Assembly (NCBI RefSeq): GCF_000204055.1
Contig: NW_006768797.1
Coordinates: forward strand, 629,380 to 693,379
Reading direction: 5' to 3'
From: Melampsora larici-populina 98AG31
Taxonomy: Eukaryota; Basidiomycota; Pucciniomycetes; Pucciniales; Melampsoraceae
DNA length: 64,000 nucleotides
Shown one piece after another: positions 58,101 through 64,000 of the stretch (position 1 is its first letter; every line of letters starts with the position of its first letter). The notes beneath the pieces are model-generated. The model was given only the letters and a program-made list of their open reading frames with translations, did not search any database and was not told where the DNA came from. The translations under genes were made by a program, and so were the position numbers.

Positions 58101-60821
58101 ATGACTATTAACCATGAAGCAGAAAAGGAAGAAGAAGAAGAAGACTATCTGAAGTTATTAATCAATCAATTCAACTTCAATCAAACTCAACTTGAAACTC
58201 TTCTTAATGTATTAAAGACTATCATCCATTCTTCTGCTTCTTCTTCTTCTTCTTCAAATCAAACTCAGCATCAACTCAATTCAATCAGTTTCGATTCTCT
58301 TCCTGATTATTCTATCAACTCATTCGCCAATGATCTCATTAGCTCTTTAACAGTTCCTTCAATCAACGACATCAAATTCGCTTTAACAATCTTATCCAAC
58401 AAATATTCAAATTATCTTTTAACGGGTTATTTCAATTCATTCAATAATTTAACTTTTCAAGAACGTCAATCAATCTTAGTTAACTTTTCTAAATCATCCT
58501 TAGCAATCAAACGTCATATCTTTTCTGGTTTAGTTTTATTTCCTTTATCTCAATCTTATCATTCTTCTAAGCATTTAATTCAATCTATTGGTTATCCTTT
58601 AAATGGTGATCCGAAATTATTATCTCAACCTAATCGAGCTCAAAAAAGTTATCAATTCGAATTTTTAAACGTCCAACATGGTTTTCATTCGATTCTAGAA
58701 ACTGATGTTTTAATCATTGGATCCGGAGCTGCTGGAAGTGTGGTGGCTTCAATACTATCCAAATCTAATCATAATGTATTAGTAGTGGAAAAAGGTTCTT
58801 ATTATCCTACTGAACAAAGTAAGGGGTTTTTCTTTGACTTATTGATTGATTCCCAATTTCATAAATCTTGGATCAGACTAATCTTGGATCATTTCTTGGA
58901 ACACAGTCTCAGGTTCAATTAAACAAGGTAGAAAAATGTTTGAAGGTAATGGAATGATTACCACATCAGATGGAAAGATGAACGTCTTAGGTTAGTCAAC
59001 TTAAAAGAAACTCAAAATCCATCAACATGATCCTAATCAACGAATCTTCAATTAGCCGCTTCAACTTTCGGAGGAGGTACGACAGTGAATTGGTCAGCTT
59101 CAATCCAAACACCTTATCATATTCGTCAAGCTTGGTCAACTCAATACGGTTTGCCTTACTTTTCAACCGAAGGATTTACATCAGACTTAAATGCGGTCAC
59201 CCATCGACTTGGAGTTTCAAATCAATTCATTCAACATTCTCGTAGTAATCAATTATTTATGAAAGGATGTAGAGATTTAGGAATCCATGTAGATTCAATT
59301 CCTCAAAATACTGCGGGTCATACTCATGATTGTGGAATGTGTGGTTGGGGTTGTAAGTTTTGATGGATGATCTGATGGTAAATTGTAAAAGGTCAAACCG
59401 GTCTCTAATCTTGGTTTTCTGGATGGTTCAAATTAGGTCCGTTTGGAGAAAAACAAGGAGCTACTCGAACTTGGTTAAAGGATTGTGCACAAGCAGGAGG
59501 TAAATTTATGAAAGAAGCTGTAGTAGAAAAAATCTTGTTTGGGAACAAACCTGAAGATTTAATTAATTCACCGGATTATCTTCAAAACCATTCAAGTCCT
59601 TCAAGTAGTAGATCAAGAGCTATTGGAGCATTAGTTAGAGTTAAGAATCGATCTGAACCGATCTTGATTAGAGCTAGAAAAGCGGTTGTTTGTAGTGGTG
59701 GATCGATTAATACTCCTGCTGTCTTGCTTAGGAGTGGACTTGATGGTGGTGGAACGGTAGGGGTTGGACTTCATTTGCATCCTTGTAGTTTTGTGACTGG
59801 TTTCTTTGATGAAGAGATTAGACCTTGGGAAGGTAGTATCATGACCTCGGTAAGTCACCCACAAATCTTTTGATGGTTATGTGAGATGGAAAAAGGAGTA
59901 TTCCAGAACACTGATGAATCCATTTTGATTGGATTATGTTGGATGGTGAATTTGGGTTCAACAATAGATTTCATGTGAAGTTGAGAACTTAAATGGAACT
60001 CATTTTGGTTCCAAAGTGGAAGTGATGTTTTCGAATCCAGGACAATTTGCAGGGATAGGAGCTAAATGGAGATCAAGTGAATCACATAAACAAGACATGA
60101 TGGAATACAAAAATTCGTTTACATTAGTGATAATTTGTAGAGATCGAGATCAAGGAAGGATCACCATCAATCCAAAAGGTGAACCGGTGATTGATTATGG
60201 ATTGAGTAAATTCGATGGTCAAAGTCTTTTGGCTGGAGTGATTAAAGGATGTGAGGTGATGAATCGAATTGGGGCTAAAAGGATTAATACCCCTCAGTTT
60301 AGTGTAGAACCGTTTATCAAGAATGAGAATAAAGAATTGAATGAAGAACACTTTCAAAGATGGATTGAAGAAGTTCAATGTGCTGGGATTTCTTCTGGTT
60401 GCGGTCCGATTGGAACAGCTCATCAGGTTCAGGGTTTTTTTTTCGAATCCATTTTTAGATTTCAAATTTTAACTGATCTTTCTATTTTGATGGGTTCAGA
60501 TGGGATCATGTCCTATGGGAAACAATCCTACGACCAGTGTGATTGATGAAAATGGAAAAGTATGGGGCATGAAATCACTTTATATTGCAGATGCATCTGT
60601 TCTACCCACTTCAACAGGTGTGAATCCAGCCATCACTGTAAGTTATAAAGGAATCTTGATTTTTTTAAAACAAAAAAAACTTGAAAGAGCTAATGATTTT
60701 TTTTTACTCTTTTTTTTTTCAAAACAAAAATTCAAAGACTATGGGAGTTGCATATCATATTGGTAAATGTATTGAAAAAGAAATTGGAAAAGGAGAGTTC
60801 TTTGAAATGTCTAGGTTGTGA
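58101..60821 (+). CDS. FAO1: Long-chain fatty alcohol oxidase (GMC oxidoreductase)
   Basis: Seven exons: 58101-58818, 58913-58990, 59056-59352, 59437-59849, 59968-60426, 60500-60637, 60738-60821, in phase, giving 728 aa. The N-terminal part is acidic (EKEEEEEDYLK), then Ser/Asn-rich. The FAD-binding Rossmann motif is DVLIIGSGAAGSVVASILSK (residues about 205-225), followed by VVEKGSYY. Next come the GMC signature ASTFGGGTTVNW, CGMCGWGC, then the C-terminal HQMGSCPMG, DENGKVWGMKSLYIADASVLP and TGVNPAITTMG with the Asn of the active-site region. The family oxidises long-chain alcohols to aldehydes with release of H2O2, in omega-oxidation of fatty acids and alkanes, usually in peroxisomes or microsomes. 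No obvious C-terminal SKL-type peroxisomal signal is seen (ends EMSRL, a weak PTS1-like tripeptide at best). Confidence 0.93.
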
Positions 60822-61114
60822 TTTTGTGGAGTTTCAAAAAAAAATTATCATGCATTTTAAGAGTACTTGTTCTTTTTTTTAGTAAATTGTTGTTTTAGTT
60901 ACTACACTGCATGAATCATTAACTGCAAGACCCGATTAAAGAGAGTTGTAGTGAATGGGTCTTTGATTTTCTTTAATTTGTGAGTCTTGTTTGTCATAGG
61001 TTTATTACTTTTCCTTGGACTCCCCTCATGTTATTTGTTTGAGTCAACTTTGAATGTCTATTGATGTATGAATCTAGCTCATGCTCATGTACTGAGAGTG
61101 TCTGTGGCTGGCCC

Positions 61115-61214
61115 NNNNNNNNNNNNNNNNNNNNNNNNNNNNNNNNNNNNNNNNNNNNNNNNNNNNNNNNNNNNNNNNNNNNNNNNNNNNNNNNNNNNNN
61201 NNNNNNNNNNNNNN
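61115..61214. other. Assembly gap (100 N)
   Basis: Exactly 100 N, the conventional placeholder for a gap of unknown size. ORFs crossing it are meaningless. Confidence 0.99.
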
Positions 61215-63490
61215 TGAGAAGTACAGATCTTGTCAGACTCATCACAACTCTTTTTGATTGGGTCTTGCACTTGATGGGTTCCTGACACTGTGGTGTTGGT
61301 ACTCTGTATGATTTACAATACAATTTTGAGTAGGTTTTGTTGTGGAAAGATTGGATACTAAAATTTAAATGATCTTTTTTTAAAACAAAAAAGAGATTTA
61401 AGAAGTTTAAAATTGTTTTGGTCATTAAATTTAAGTGAGACTGATACTACAGTGGAAAAAAACCAAATGAACATGTGTTTTTTTATGTATATATGAATAT
61501 AAATTGAAGAATATTTAACAAAAGAATGAGTTTGGATGATGACTTCAAGTTTGGTGTGATAAGACAAAAAAGAAATAAGTTCTTCAGTCTCAAAAATATC
61601 AAACAAATCAAATTGAATGGACTGAAGAGGTGTATGGAGGAATTTTATGAAAGCTAATGTATGTGAAAGGGAAAGGACAGATATACTTTTGATTTGATAA
61701 TATGCTCATGATAGGCTATATACCAAGAGTTTCTTGAGGAATTGAAGTCTAGACTGAATCTTTTTAGGGCTCAGCCTTTGGGTGGTTGATGGCTGAGAAG
61801 TGATAAGTGGATATTATTATATTCTGCCTGTGAGTTTCACATGATGTATGTCAGCAAGGGCATAAGCCGCCCCAACGGCATATCAAATTTCTTACAATGA
61901 ACTTATTACATATTATTAACCTACATGTGATTGGTTATACTAAAGCAGGCAAAGATGTTTGGGCAAAACCCAAGGCTAAGTGCCAAGGATGATAGATTTC
62001 TGATGAAATTATAAAACACGCCTTATGGGGTGGCTAGCAGCCCATAAAAGACACTAAGAACAAAAAAACCAAACACAGTAAAACAACCTAATAAACCAGA
62101 ACCACTAGAGTACTAAATAATGAACCTTAACAAAATAAAAGACAACTACTGCTACACTCCTTCTTTCTATCCCCTCTGTTTTTTTTAAAAAAATAAAAAT
62201 AAAATGGAATAAAACACAAAGAATAAAAAATAAAATTGTTGCTCTTTCTGAAAAAAATAAACATAACAAACAAACAACAACATCAAATACCTCATGAGTA
62301 ACCATAATAGGGACCAAGAGGGTGTGTGGGCGCAAAATATATCACTAGAGAAAAGGATAATCAAAGAGAAATTGATTGTGAATGCTATGGGAATGAAATA
62401 CAGATGAAATTTGGAAAGGTGGTAAACAGCCATGACATCATGGCTATGAATCTAGAGATATAGACAAGTGTACAACCCATTAGTATAATTACACACCATG
62501 TTTAGAGACCCAAATTACATCACATTCCTATCTGTTAATAATCAATTACCAACAACTAATACTTAATTACATACAAATAAACACACATAATCATCAATTA
62601 CATGAATAGTGCACAAACTGTTCATTTCTATCTCATCATGATTTTGTATTCAGTTATCCTTTTCTACTTAGTCTGTTTTCTATTTTTTCCCTTTCTACAT
62701 GATATTTTAAAAGATATACATCATTCAAACAAACCCATTACACACAGATCAAATTGGAAGTTGACCCTGTGTGATTTTTTATGATAATCTTTCTAATAAC
62801 CACATGTAGCCTTAGTTCAAGCAACTAAGTTGGATTGGGAACCCCACTTAGCAGCTGTTCATATGAAGCCAATCTTCTTGGTTTCTTGGCACATGATGGC
62901 TGCCAAGAAGGAAAATTTAGGGTTCTTGTGCTAAAAGGAAGGGTTGTTATAGAAAGAATTACACGGATGAATCAGGGTTCTACGGGAATAAAGATCATCA
63001 CATATGCAGATCTTATTGTATCAATCAAAAGTGATCATCTACCGCTCAATGATTAGTTGTTCAAAGGAGCTGCTCACACTAACCTACTTGTTGCATTTGT
63101 CTTATTTTACTGTGCACTTGATTCTTGTTCTGACAGGTATATAAACCCCTGCTTCTGTCTTTTTTTATTTTATTCTTCATCCTTTACAATAACAAATCAA
63201 GTTTACATAGCTTTACCAATCAACCAATCTGTTCATATCAACCTTCAAAAGCCCTTACAAGTACTCTTTGAGCCCTTTTAAAGTTAGTAGCCACAGATCT
63301 GGTTCATCATTGCTATTTCTCTCTTTTATTACTATTGTCAGGCACTGTCCTACTATGTAAAACATATGTGATCAACCTGTAACATTTATCACTGTAAACA
63401 TTATATATTATCCCCAACTAAGATTGGAAAAATGGTTAAAATTGTAGTTTTTTTTTGAAAAGACATATCACTGCACACCTGAGCCATAGC

Positions 63491-63917
63491 ATCCACACTA
63501 CATATGGGCAGCAGGATGAGAAAATTAGGAGCTATCATGTACATACAGAGCCACCCAGCTTTTGGCTCATCTTAATAAGTATATCATATGTAACACCTTC
63601 TGTAATTTTTTCCACCTTGTCAAAAACATTCCAAAAAATTGACTACATACACTGACTCAGAGTTTTGGTGTAATTCAATTGGCTAAACTCAGGTAACACC
63701 CATTCTGTTGCTGTTGAATGGCTTTCTGAGTATTGCCTGAGTAGCTATGAAGGTATATGTAGTCAATTTTTGAGACAAATTTGTCAAACTGGAAAAAGTT
63801 ACATGATGTACCACATGTGATTTACTTATTCAGATGACTAGGGAACTGAGCAAACCTCTATGTACAAGATAGCTAACAATTTAGTCAGCTTGTTGCACAT
63901 ATGTAGTGTGGGTGTTA
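63491..63917. mobile_element. Foldback-type inverted repeat
   Basis: Two imperfect arms of about 165 bp (63491-63655 and 63748-63917) in inverted orientation. Matching pairs include ATCCACACTACATATG against CATATGTAGTGTGGGTGT, GCTATCATGTACATA against TATGTACAAGATAGC, and AAAAAATTGACTACATA against TATGTAGTCAATTTTT. No ORF of note. It is probably an old MITE; I found no clear target duplication. Confidence 0.7.
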
Positions 63918-64000
63918 TCAAGGCCGCCACAGATACGGTACCGGTATCGTATCGGCGATACCAGTACCGTAGCCGGCTGCACGATACCACATATTTGACT

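Larger units (their letters stand above)
60822..64000. other. Intergenic to right edge, no supported gene
   Basis: AT-rich sequence with short ORFs lacking recognisable domains. It contains the assembly gap and a foldback structure listed separately. The last 70 bp (from about 63930) repeat GATAC/GTATC and GGTACC phrases in both orientations and may be the end of another repeat element that continues beyond the window. Confidence 0.5.

Noticed and set aside
60994..61425. ORFs running through the N stretch
   Set aside because: The open frames are produced by undefined bases.

Overview
This window is nuclear DNA of a filamentous basidiomycete, most likely a rust fungus (Pucciniales). Genes carry many short GT-AG introns, intergenic DNA is AT-rich and crowded with transposons, and there is a duplicated small secreted-protein gene. 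The exact species cannot be read from the sequence. A 100-N assembly gap lies at 61115-61214.

Housekeeping genes: a partial unrecognised gene (minus strand, left edge); a BCK1-type MAP kinase kinase kinase (2424-6428, minus); a GYF-domain Smy2/GIGYF-like protein (25549-30042); the beta subunit of mitochondrial succinyl-CoA ligase (53421-55536); and a GMC-type long-chain fatty alcohol oxidase (58101-60821). Full exon chains were worked out for the last three, and each keeps an open frame from ATG to stop.

Transposons dominate the rest. Region 8471-20496 is a Ty3/gypsy chromovirus with 298-bp LTRs that differ at one base, and a 5-bp target duplication. A 5.67-kb MULE DNA transposon (11931-17597; 44-bp perfect TIRs, 8-bp target duplication) sits inside its reverse transcriptase gene. 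The MULE encodes one long spliced protein with a proline-rich N-terminus, FAR1-like zinc domain, MULE DDE transposase, SWIM-like motif, RTC4-like domain and OTU cysteine-protease domain. Region 39817-50552 is a second gypsy chromovirus, itself hit by an intact-looking autonomous hAT element (40735-44175, 8-bp target duplication) and by a 162-bp MITE inside the integrase. Both gypsy elements show a self-priming layout: a 10-nt motif downstream of an LTR TATA box is perfectly complementary to a 10-nt site just after the 5' LTR. Further small elements are a 989-bp long-TIR element (6738-7726), MITEs at 33813-33965 and 37693-37799, and a foldback structure at 63491-63917. Decayed hAT and tyrosine-recombinase genes lie at 34618-36430 and 38390-39224.

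Two paralogous 180-aa secreted proteins (31365-32152 and 51018-51816), both four-exon genes, lie in a duplicated segment. The second gypsy element sits just upstream of copy B. Copy B has a 133-bp triplication of its last coding exon and 3' flank. These are candidate effectors on the basis of the signal peptide, small size and recent duplication only.
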